Source: UBA822 sp965249775 (GTDB taxonomy: Bacteria; Gemmatimonadota; Gemmatimonadetes; Longimicrobiales; Gaopeijiaceae). From it: a stretch of DNA of 64,000 nucleotides. The stretch is taken from assembly GCA_965249775.1 (NCBI GenBank), contig OZ252253.1, positions 1,550,001 through 1,614,000 on the forward strand, given 5' to 3'. The notes under the pieces were generated by a model. It had not been told where the DNA came from. It did not search any database and worked only from the letters and a program-made list of their open reading frames with translations. This document shows positions 50,806 through 58,090 of the stretch, piece by piece. Each line of letters begins with the position of its first letter. Position 1 is the first letter of the stretch. The translations under genes and the position numbers were made by a program.

Positions 50806-50836
50806 TATAACTACGATTAGTATATCTATAGTTATA
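50806..50836. promoter_or_regulatory. AT-rich inverted repeat upstream of the ATPase gene
   Basis: TATAACTA 50806-50813 and TAGTTATA 50829-50836 form an 8-bp inverted repeat in a strongly AT-rich block about 20 bp before the start. A candidate promoter/operator, unusual for the GC-rich surroundings. Confidence 0.4.
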
Positions 50837-50896
50837 CTATTTGGAAATGCTGGCCGTGGCAACCCTAGGCACGTACTTCAAGGCGATCTGCACTGA

Positions 50897-51307
50897 TCAG
50901 CCTACAGCCGGGAGACCTTCCTCGCCCGCTGCCCTGGCCAACGCCTGGTCCAATGTTGCCAAAGGGATCCCCAGTCGCACCGCTACCTCCAAGTAGGACG
51001 CGTCGTATGTCGTCAGCCCATGAGCCCGAGCGAGGCGCGGGATGTCTTCAAAGGCTCGGCGGCGGTCCACAGGATCCACAACAATGGGAAGCGCGACGAG
51101 AGTATTCCGGGCCTCGGCCGCCTCCGCTGGGTCAATGCGCTTCTCCCGCAGGGCACTGTGCAGACCGTTGGTCACCTCCATGGGCCAGAGCGGTGAGACG
51201 ATGGCTTCCCCACCGGACAGCTCGTCCAACACGCGCATTGGGTACCCGGCCCGTTCGTCCTCGAAACACCAGGCGAGCGCAACAGAGGCGTCGAGCACGA
51301 AATTCAT
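50897..51307 (-). CDS. PIN-domain toxin (VapC), Phd-linked, copy 1
   Basis: 136 residues. MNFVLDASVALAWCFEDE, the glutamate in LWPMEVTNGLHSA, and HGLTTYDASYLEVAVRLGIPLATLD give the PIN catalytic carboxylates. Overlaps its antitoxin by 4 bp. Nearly identical to 61458-61868. Confidence 0.88.
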   Translation of the reverse strand: MNFVLDASVALAWCFEDERAGYPMRVLDELSGGEAIVSPLWPMEVTNGLHSALREKRIDPAEAAEARNTLVALPIVVDPVDRRRAFEDIPRLARAHGLTTYDASYLEVAVRLGIPLATLDQALARAAGEEGLPAVG

Positions 51308-51546
51308 TCGCGTCCGAACTCGATCAAGTCCCTGACCGTCAGGTCCGGACCCAGTGTCCGCCCCTTCCCGAACTCACGCATCCGGTCCACAGCCTCGCTG
51401 GGCGTCAGGCGCACAGCTTCCTCAATCGGCACGATCCGCGCGATGGGGTGCCCGTGGCGCGTAATCGTCAGTGTCTCACCTGCTTCCACACGTTTCAGTA
51501 GAGCAGGGAGATGCGTTTTCGCTTCGTAGGATCCGATGGTGACCAC
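51304..51546 (-). CDS. Phd/YefM family antitoxin, copy 1
   Basis: 80 residues from GTG. TIGSYEAKTHLPALLKRVEAGETLTITRHGHPIARIVPI is the canonical Phd N-terminal DNA-binding fold. The C-terminal portion (MREFGKGRTLGPDLTVRDLIEFGRE) binds the PIN toxin. A palindromic operator lies 9 bp upstream. Copy 2 at 61865. Confidence 0.88.
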   Translation of the reverse strand: MVTIGSYEAKTHLPALLKRVEAGETLTITRHGHPIARIVPIEEAVRLTPSEAVDRMREFGKGRTLGPDLTVRDLIEFGRE

Positions 51547-51555
51547 GGCTGCTCC

Positions 51556-51578
51556 TAGACTAGTCTGCCACTAGTCTA
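51556..51578. promoter_or_regulatory. Operator of the Phd-PIN pair, copy 1
   Basis: TAGACTAGTCT (51556-51566) is palindromic, and a second half ACTAGTCTA follows at 51570-51578. The pattern is kept at 62117-62139 in front of copy 2, although the spacer base differs, supporting function. Confidence 0.6.
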
Positions 51579-51679
51579 CTCTATCCAGCCGAACTCCACC
51601 AGTCGGGGCTCTCCTGCGCCTCCATCCGCTCCCGGTAACGTGCACGACAACGCCGAGGCGCACCGAGTTGCTCGTCCGA

Positions 51680-51740
51680 GAAGTGTACATATGTTCATAT
51701 CGTGAGCACACGAAGAAACAAAACACGCAACGCGCTACCT
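51680..51740 (+). repeat. Repeated element, copy 3, at the start of the DUF6265 gene
   Basis: AAGTGTACATATGTTCATAT, then CGTGAGCACACG and AACGCGCTACC parallel copies 1 and 2. Here the GTG inside the block is the start codon of an intact exported protein, which suggests the element is the 5' end of such a gene with its upstream control region. Confidence 0.5.
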
Positions 51741-52202
51741 ATTGCTGTTCTGCTGGTCGCCCCCTTCGTGCTCCTCGGCTCCCCGGCCGCCGCGCTCGCC
51801 CAGAACGACGTAAACTCCGTGGCGTGGCTCAGCGGATGCTGGGTCGCCTCCGCCGGCGACGTCCGCACGGACGAAGTCTGGATGGAGCCCGAAGGAGGTC
51901 TGATGGTGGGCATGGCACGCACCGTGCGCGGGGGCGTGGCGACCGCGTACGAGTCTCTTCTGCTGCAACTGAAGGACGGTCGCCTCACATACTCGGCCCA
52001 TCCCTCCGGACAGACTCCGACGGACTTCAGGGCCACCGACGCGTCGACCGAGCGGGTGCGCTTCGAGGCTCCGGAGCACGATTTCCCGCAGGCCATCGAA
52101 TACGAACGGACTTCGCCCGACTCACTTACCGCCAAGGTTTACGGGGAGATCGGATCGAGCGAGCCCGCCTTCGTTCTGCGCTACGCGCGGAGAGGCTGTT
52201 AA
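51702..52202 (+). CDS. DUF6265-like exported protein
   Basis: 166 residues from GTG 51702. Signal peptide ends AALAQND; then VAWLSGCWVASAGDVRTDEVWMEPEGGLMVGMARTV, FESLLLQ-type strand, YSAHPSGQTPTDFRA and RFEAPEHDFPQAIEYERTSPDSLTAKV. These are DUF6265 motifs (lipocalin-like periplasmic proteins of unknown function). Stand-alone gene. Confidence 0.8.
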   Translation: MSTRRNKTRNALPIAVLLVAPFVLLGSPAAALAQNDVNSVAWLSGCWVASAGDVRTDEVWMEPEGGLMVGMARTVRGGVATAYESLLLQLKDGRLTYSAHPSGQTPTDFRATDASTERVRFEAPEHDFPQAIEYERTSPDSLTAKVYGEIGSSEPAFVLRYARRGC

Positions 52203-52313
52203 GGTTCGCCACCCCCCGACGTCACGCTTGCTGGGCTTCTTTCGCGAGCTCTTCGCGATCACGCCCCGTTTCAGGAGTTGATGAGGCCGACGCGGTAGGG
52301 CGGGACGCAAAAA

Positions 52314-52340
52314 CCCCGAGCGCCGTTAGGACGCTCGGGG
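52314..52340 (-). terminator. Rho-independent terminator of the lipoprotein gene at 52381
   Basis: CCCCGAGCG 52314-52322 pairs with CGCTCGGGG 52332-52340 (9-bp perfect stem, 9-nt loop). Read on the minus strand it is followed directly by TTTTTG. Lies 41 bp after the gene stop. Confidence 0.8.
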
Positions 52341-52380
52341 CCCCAAGCATTGTTCAGCTATGGGAAGCCGATCTTCTTGA

Positions 52381-53115
52381 TCAAACTGGTGGGACGACGG
52401 TCACCGTCACAAGGTTTGCGTCATCTGCAGCGCCATCTGCACAGGCTATTGCACGACGGCCCCTTTTGCCCTTTCGGCCGCCAACCCCGTCCGCCGCCAC
52501 CAAGATCGGGCCGGTGAAATTGAACACGTCCACCCCCGAGAGCGAGCTGACCCACTTGATCGTGGCGGGTCCGACCCAGCCGAACCGGATCTGGATCTCG
52601 TCGTATTCGAAGGCGAGAAGGTATCGTCCGGCCGTTGACTCGATTGAATTGCCCACTGTCAGGCCGGTCTTGTCGATCTCCAGGAAGAAGGCATCACTCC
52701 CTTCCCCCGCTTGGAGTTGGCTCTCAAGGTAGGCTTTGACTTCGGGCTCGACGGCTGCGTCACTGCTCCCGTTCTCCCCAACGAAATCTGTGCAAGTCTG
52801 CGGTGGGAAGTTCAACTGGATGTCGCCATTGATGTTGTTGGCGCTCAGGGCGACGGTGGTTTCGTCGAACTTCCCGGTGAGCTGTAGGGGCACCGTGGTC
52901 ATCATGCCGTGTTCTAGGGTCACCGTGCCCGCTACGCCGCCGCCAACATCCCCGCCATCAGGGCACTTCGGATGATTGGGCTTCTTTTCGCAATTCACCC
53001 CGAACTGCGGCCCCAGACCCTCCGACTCCACCACACCCGTTCCCTGATCCTGACAGCCGAGGATGAATACGGCGGACAGGAATGCGAGTGATACCTTCGT
53101 GAGATGCCCTCTCAT
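52381..53115 (-). CDS. Exported hypothetical lipoprotein
   Basis: About 244 residues from ATG 53115, which has GGAGGAAGAA just upstream. Lipobox FILGCQDQ. A cysteine pair region (NCEKKPNHPKCPDGG) is followed by strands TVTLEHGMMTTVPLQLTGKFDETTVALSANNINGDIQLNFP and a C-terminal part with GRYLLAFEYDEIQIRFGWVGPATIKW. No family recognised. It carries the same upstream GCCGTGA repeat element as the two beta-helix genes, so it is probably co-regulated with them. Confidence 0.7.
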   Translation of the reverse strand: MRGHLTKVSLAFLSAVFILGCQDQGTGVVESEGLGPQFGVNCEKKPNHPKCPDGGDVGGGVAGTVTLEHGMMTTVPLQLTGKFDETTVALSANNINGDIQLNFPPQTCTDFVGENGSSDAAVEPEVKAYLESQLQAGEGSDAFFLEIDKTGLTVGNSIESTAGRYLLAFEYDEIQIRFGWVGPATIKWVSSLSGVDVFNFTGPILVAADGVGGRKGKRGRRAIACADGAADDANLVTVTVVPPV

Positions 53116-53247
53116 TTCTTCCTCCATCGTTATCGACGCGGATAATTAGCGACCGGTGAGTCGCTCGGCTGATGTCAGCGGCATGGTTGCGCGCTCCTGG
53201 ACCCAGACGTCACTTTTCGAACAAATACGTCAACACTCTAATCGGTA

Positions 53248-53286
53248 GCCGTGAAGTGGCCGTGAGATGGCCGTGAGACGCCGTTT
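53248..53286 (-). promoter_or_regulatory. SARP-box-like 11-bp-phased repeats upstream of the 52381 lipoprotein
   Basis: GCCGTGA at 53248, 53259 and 53270 (plus a weaker GCCGTTT at 53280): exact 11-bp spacing for the first three. On the minus strand the last TCACGGC is followed after 7 bp by TAGAGT, a -10-like hexamer. Direct heptamers every 11 bp just upstream of -10 is the arrangement bound by SARP regulators. Confidence 0.65.
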
Positions 53287-53320
53287 TCATGCGTGTCACA
53301 CCGGGATCTCGCTCGATCCT

Positions 53321-55528
53321 TTAGCCGCTCTCCGCTTTGGCTAGCGCATCCTTGTATTTGCTAATCGCATCCTTGAACTCGCTCGATCCCCTGTGCGCAT
53401 CCGCATCGGCCAGGGACTGCTGGGCGTCTGCGATTGCGCTCGGATCACCTCCGCGAGCAATCGCCTCATCGATTGCACTCACGGCCAACTGCCGAGCGAT
53501 CCCTGCCAGTCGATCCATACATTGGTTCAGCACTTCCGCCGAATACAGCCCGTCATCGCGGGCCGCTTCGACATCGCCCACCGCACCTTCGATATTTCCC
53601 AACGCCGCTTGATTGTCGGGCGGCGTCTTCTCGAGTTCCTCCGAAGCCGTAATCAGATAAGCGATTGCATCCTCTAGCTTGTCCGCCAGCGGCGTGCCCA
53701 GACTCATATCGACGATCTCTTGGAGCTCGGCAATTTTCGCCTCGAGCAGCGGCTCCGTCTCCTGTACGCCGGAGAACTCCGAGGTGTTGCCGTCCGGGTC
53801 GGTGGCCGTGGCCGAGATGAATTGGCCGGCCGGGACAGCGGCGGCGAAAGAGACGGAAAAGCTGACGTCCCCCACGGCGTCGGTGGTGACGTCGGTGGCA
53901 CCTACAAACGTCTCCCCCTCACCGTGGCCCGTCGGATCCATCACCGAGTTGGCGAAGAACTCTAGCCGGAAGGTCGCCGAGGCGGTGCTATTGAGCGTTC
54001 CCTCGACCGCGACGATCCCGCCACCGGTGAGAGAAGCGGTGACCACCGGGAAGTTCTGCAAGTTGTTGCCGCCCGTGTCGCCATCCCCCGGATCATTGGG
54101 TGTGACACCATCCACCAAATTGTCTGGTGTCAGGTCTATACCCAGGCCTGCGAGGCTGGTGGCAGGGACGTTGGCGAAGATGGCATTGGAGAGAATGGAA
54201 TTACCGGTTGAGGCCGCTCCCCTCACAGCCACTCCAGCCTCGGCGTTGTAGGCTACGATATTTCGCGCGCCGGGCACCATACCGCCGATCGTGTTGCTCG
54301 GCGAGTTGCGGATGTGCACCCCCAGACTAGAATTCCCCACATCGAGGCTGCCGGTTTCATCCGTACCGATAAAATTTCCTTCCACCCGGTTGCCGGTTGT
54401 CCCGCCTGACATATTAACACCAACGCCGTTCCCCGAGATGACATTGCCTGCGCCCGACGCTGTGCCCCCGACTGTGTTGTTGTTCCCAATGAAGATAGAA
54501 ACGCCCTGTCCGTTTCCCAAAGCCATGGTGCCTGTGACATCAGTGCCAATGAAGTTCCCTTCCACGCGGTTGCCATTCGCCAGGCACAGCAAAACACCAT
54601 CACGGCCGTTCCCCGAGATGACATTACGCGCCCCAGGTGCCGTCCCGCCGACCAAGTTGTTCGTGCCTGCCGGGCAACCCAAGACCACACCAAAGGAGAT
54701 GTTTCCGAGGGCGACCGTGCCCGTGACGTCAGTCCCAATGAGGTTCCCCTGGACGAGATTCCCATCGGTATCTCCCAGCCCCATACCGCTAGTCGTGTTG
54801 CCCGAGATGAGGTTACGCGCCGCGGGCGTCGTGCCACCTATACGATTGTTCCCCATCCCGACGCGCACACCATTGCGGTTTTCCAAAGCGATGGTCCCGG
54901 TGACGTCGGTGCCGATGAAGTTTCCTTCTACGATGTTGTTGCCACCCAGCGGCAATTCGCCGACGTCGATCCCAAAAGTGGTGAATCGGTTGATTACCAG
55001 CCCCCGCACGGTGGTATTGACGGTACGGACGACCAAAGCGATCGGGGTAGGGCTCCCTACCAGAAGGCTGCCGTCGATTTCAATCTTGAGGACAGTGTTG
55101 AGACCGAGGTATGACTCGACGGTATTCGTGTTGGGGCTGGCCCCCGGCTGGGTGTAGCCATCGACAACGACCGGGTCGGTGATAGAGGGCAGGTTGGATA
55201 CTGGCTGGATGGTGCAGACACCAGTGCCGGTGTCGCAGCCAGCGTCGGCCGCTGCCGCAATGCCGAACTCGATCGCATCGAATCCGGGGCTGGCGTTTGC
55301 GGCGTTGATCGCTTCACGCAAGCTGCAGTGAGCCGCGTTACATGAGAGGTCATCACCATCGTCAGTTGCGGTGACGGTGAAGGTGGCCACCGGTGCACCC
55401 ATGTTGGCTCGGGACACCTCCGGTGTCGTTAGCTCTGGCTTTATCGCGTCCTGACAGGCGGCGAGAACCAGAGCTGCGAGCACGACAAGAAAATGGCGTT
55501 TCATCAGCCTGAACGTCCGAAAATTCAT
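53321..55528 (-). CDS. CSLREA/right-handed beta-helix lipoprotein, copy A
   Basis: About 735 residues from ATG 55528 (GGAGGG upstream). Lipobox LVLAACQDA, then a CSLREA segment (HCSLREAINAANASPGFDAIEFG), a long parallel beta-helix of repeats GNFIGTDVTGTIALGN and GGTAPGARNVISGN (about residues 190-480), an Ig-like strand region, and the shared C-terminal helical domain (LADKLEDAIAYLI, LEKTPPDNQAALGNIEGAVGDVEAA, IARQLAVSAIDEAIARGG). Surface-exposed or secreted, probably adhesin- or polysaccharide-binding-like; no enzymatic motif. Close paralogue of copy B. Confidence 0.83.
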   Translation of the reverse strand: MNFRTFRLMKRHFLVVLAALVLAACQDAIKPELTTPEVSRANMGAPVATFTVTATDDGDDLSCNAAHCSLREAINAANASPGFDAIEFGIAAAADAGCDTGTGVCTIQPVSNLPSITDPVVVDGYTQPGASPNTNTVESYLGLNTVLKIEIDGSLLVGSPTPIALVVRTVNTTVRGLVINRFTTFGIDVGELPLGGNNIVEGNFIGTDVTGTIALENRNGVRVGMGNNRIGGTTPAARNLISGNTTSGMGLGDTDGNLVQGNLIGTDVTGTVALGNISFGVVLGCPAGTNNLVGGTAPGARNVISGNGRDGVLLCLANGNRVEGNFIGTDVTGTMALGNGQGVSIFIGNNNTVGGTASGAGNVISGNGVGVNMSGGTTGNRVEGNFIGTDETGSLDVGNSSLGVHIRNSPSNTIGGMVPGARNIVAYNAEAGVAVRGAASTGNSILSNAIFANVPATSLAGLGIDLTPDNLVDGVTPNDPGDGDTGGNNLQNFPVVTASLTGGGIVAVEGTLNSTASATFRLEFFANSVMDPTGHGEGETFVGATDVTTDAVGDVSFSVSFAAAVPAGQFISATATDPDGNTSEFSGVQETEPLLEAKIAELQEIVDMSLGTPLADKLEDAIAYLITASEELEKTPPDNQAALGNIEGAVGDVEAARDDGLYSAEVLNQCMDRLAGIARQLAVSAIDEAIARGGDPSAIADAQQSLADADAHRGSSEFKDAISKYKDALAKAESG

Positions 55529-55615
55529 GCGTCCCTCCATCGGCCCCTATGGTTGCCCCGTCTTGGACCCAGCCGTAAGCTTTTTCGCTTAGTAGCGTCA
55601 GCACTCTAATTGGTG

Positions 55616-55644
55616 GCCGTGAAATTGCCGTGAGATGGCCGTGA
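55616..55644 (-). promoter_or_regulatory. SARP-box-like repeats upstream of beta-helix copy A
   Basis: GCCGTGA at 55616, 55627 and 55638, again at 11-bp spacing, with TAGAGT 7 bp beyond the proximal repeat on the minus strand. The flanks (ACTCTAAT, GACGCCGTTTTCATGCG) are conserved with the element at 53248. Confidence 0.65.
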
Positions 55645-55687
55645 GACGCCGTTTTCATGCGTGCCACACCGGGATCCCCTCGACCCT

Positions 55688-57907
55688 TTAGGCGCTCTCC
55701 GCTTTGGCCAGTGCATCCTTGTACTTGCCAATCGCATCCTTGAACTCGCCCGATGCCCTGTGCGCATCCCCATCGGCCAGGGACTCCTGGGCGTCTGCGA
55801 TGGAGCCCGGATCACCTCCGCGGACAATCGCCTCATCCACCGCACTCACAGCCAACTGCCGAGCGATCCCTGCCAGTCGATCCATACATTGGTTCAGCAC
55901 TTCGGCCGAATACAGCCCGTCATTGAGGGCCGCTTCGACATCCCCCACCGCACCTTCGATATTTCCCACTGCCGCTTGATCGTCGGGCGGCGTCTTGTCG
56001 AGTTCCTCTGAAGCCGTAGTCAAAGAGGCGATCGCATCCTCGAGCTTGTCCGCCAGCGGCGTGCCCAGATTGTTGTCGACGATCTCTTGGAGCTCGGCGA
56101 TTTTCGCCTCGAGCTGCTGCTGCGGCATCAGCCCCGGCTTCGCCTCCTGCAGGCCGGAGAACTCCGAAGTACTGCCGGCCGGGTCGGTGGCCGTGGCCGA
56201 GATGAACTGGCCGGCCGGGACAGCGGCTACGAAGGAGACGGCAAAGCTGGCGTCGCCGCTCGCGTCGGTGGTGACATCGGTGGCACCTATGAACGTCTCC
56301 CCCTCACCATGGCCCGTCGGATCCGCCGCCGCGTTGGCGAAGAACTCTAGCCGGAAGGTCGCCGAAGAGGTGCTGTTGAGCGTTCCCTCGACCGCAACGA
56401 TCCCGCCAGCAGTGAAGGAAGAGGTGACCACCGGGAAGTTCTGCAAGTTGTTGACGCCCGTGTCGACATCCCCCGGATCATTGGGTGTAACGCCATCCAG
56501 CGAGTTTATTGGTCCCAGGTCTATACCCAGGCCGTGCGGGTCGCCGAAAAGCGGTACGTTGGCGAAAATGGAATTAGAGAGAATGGCGTTGCCGGTTGAG
56601 GTCCCCTCCCTCACCCACACGCCCGCCTCTCCGTTGTAGGCGATGATGTTTCCCGCGCCGGGCGCGATACCGCCGATCGTGTTGTTCGGCGAGGCGAATA
56701 TGGTCACCCCGACAGAAACATTCCCCAGATCGAGGCTGCCGGTTTCATCCGTACCGATGAAGTTTCCTTCCACCCGATTGCCGGTCCCCAAAAAAATGGT
56801 AATGCCACCGCCGTTCCCCGAGATGACATTGCGTGCGCCCGGCGCTGTGCCCCCGATTGTGTTGTTTTCCCCATGGATAGAAATGCCGGCGCCGTTTCCC
56901 AAGGGCAGAGTACCTGTGACATCAGTACCAATGAAGTTCCCTTCCACGCGGGTGTCATTCGCAACGGACAGGCCAACACCCAACCTGCCGTTCCCTGAGA
57001 TGACGTTGCGCGCCCCAGGTGCTGTCCCACCAACCAAGTTGTTCGTGCCTGTACCGCTGAAGAACACAGCATGCTCTATGTTTCCGAGGGCGACCGTGCC
57101 GGTGACGTCAGTCCCAATGAGGTTCCCCTGGATGACGTTCCCATCGGTAGCTGACCCAGAGATCACCATACCATGCGACGTGTTGCCCGAGATGAGGTTA
57201 CGAGCCGCGGGCGTCGTGCCACCTATACGATGATTGTCCCCCGTCCCGATCCCCACACCAATGATGTTCCCCAATGCCAGGGTCCCTGTGACGTCGGTGC
57301 CGATGAAGTTTCCTTCTATGATGGTGTTGAAGAATGCCGGCCCGTGCCCTCGCATGTCGATGCCCAAGCCACAACAGGGGGCATTGGAAACCCGGTTGAT
57401 CACCAGCCCGCGCACGATGGTATTGTCGGCAGTGATGACCAAAGCCCCGGAGCCTCCTGGACCTGCCAGAAAACTCCCGTCGATTTCAATCTTGAGGACA
57501 GTGTTGAGACCGAGCCCGACAGGATTGGTGTTTGGGAAGGCCCCCGGCTGGGTGTACCCATCGATAACCACCGGGTCGGTGATAAAAGGCAGGCCGCCCA
57601 CTGGCCGGATTGTGCAGACTCCAGTGGCAGCATTGCATCCGTCATCAGTCGCCGCCGGGATACTGAACTCGATAGCATCGAATCCGTCGATGGCGTTGGC
57701 GTCGAGGATCGCCTGGCGGAGCGACCCCGCACCGGCATCGTTCGTGTTCGTGACGGTGAAGGTGGCCACCGGTGCACCCATGTTGGCTCGGGACACCTCC
57801 GGTGTCGTTAGCTCTGGCTTTATCGCGTCCTGACAGGCGGCGAGAACCAGAGCTGCTAGCACGACAAGAAAATGGCGTTTCATCAGCCTAAACGTCCGAA
57901 AATTCAT
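55688..57907 (-). CDS. CSLREA/right-handed beta-helix lipoprotein, copy B
   Basis: About 739 residues from ATG 57907. The same layout as copy A: lipobox AACQDA, a diverged CSLREA-like region (AGSLRQAILDANAIDGFDAIEFS), GNFIGTDVTGTLALGN/GGTAPGARNVISGN helix coils, Ig-like strands (FRLEFFANAAADPTGHGEGETFIGATDVTTDASG), and the C-terminal helical domain. The first 45 residues and the tail are almost identical to copy A while the helix coils differ, so the coils have diversified or shuffled after duplication. Confidence 0.83.
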   Translation of the reverse strand: MNFRTFRLMKRHFLVVLAALVLAACQDAIKPELTTPEVSRANMGAPVATFTVTNTNDAGAGSLRQAILDANAIDGFDAIEFSIPAATDDGCNAATGVCTIRPVGGLPFITDPVVIDGYTQPGAFPNTNPVGLGLNTVLKIEIDGSFLAGPGGSGALVITADNTIVRGLVINRVSNAPCCGLGIDMRGHGPAFFNTIIEGNFIGTDVTGTLALGNIIGVGIGTGDNHRIGGTTPAARNLISGNTSHGMVISGSATDGNVIQGNLIGTDVTGTVALGNIEHAVFFSGTGTNNLVGGTAPGARNVISGNGRLGVGLSVANDTRVEGNFIGTDVTGTLPLGNGAGISIHGENNTIGGTAPGARNVISGNGGGITIFLGTGNRVEGNFIGTDETGSLDLGNVSVGVTIFASPNNTIGGIAPGAGNIIAYNGEAGVWVREGTSTGNAILSNSIFANVPLFGDPHGLGIDLGPINSLDGVTPNDPGDVDTGVNNLQNFPVVTSSFTAGGIVAVEGTLNSTSSATFRLEFFANAAADPTGHGEGETFIGATDVTTDASGDASFAVSFVAAVPAGQFISATATDPAGSTSEFSGLQEAKPGLMPQQQLEAKIAELQEIVDNNLGTPLADKLEDAIASLTTASEELDKTPPDDQAAVGNIEGAVGDVEAALNDGLYSAEVLNQCMDRLAGIARQLAVSAVDEAIVRGGDPGSIADAQESLADGDAHRASGEFKDAIGKYKDALAKAESA

Positions 57908-57995
57908 GCGTCCCTCCATCGGCACTTGTGGTTGCCCCGTCTTTGACCGAGCCGTAAGCTTTTTCGCACAAGTAGCGTCAGCACTCTAATCGGTA

Positions 57996-58024
57996 GCCGT
58001 GAGATGGCCGTGAGATGGCCGTGA
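57996..58024 (-). promoter_or_regulatory. SARP-box-like repeats between beta-helix copy B and the SARP gene
   Basis: GCCGTGA at 57996, 58007 and 58018 with perfect 11-bp spacing; TAGAGT on the minus strand 7 bp beyond the proximal repeat. It lies in the divergent region, 67 bp before the SARP ATG, so it could serve both directions. Confidence 0.7.
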
Positions 58025-58090
58025 GATGGCTCTTTCCAAGGGTGTCGCACCACCGAGGGAAATCACTTTGAACGGTTGTCACCCCGCACC

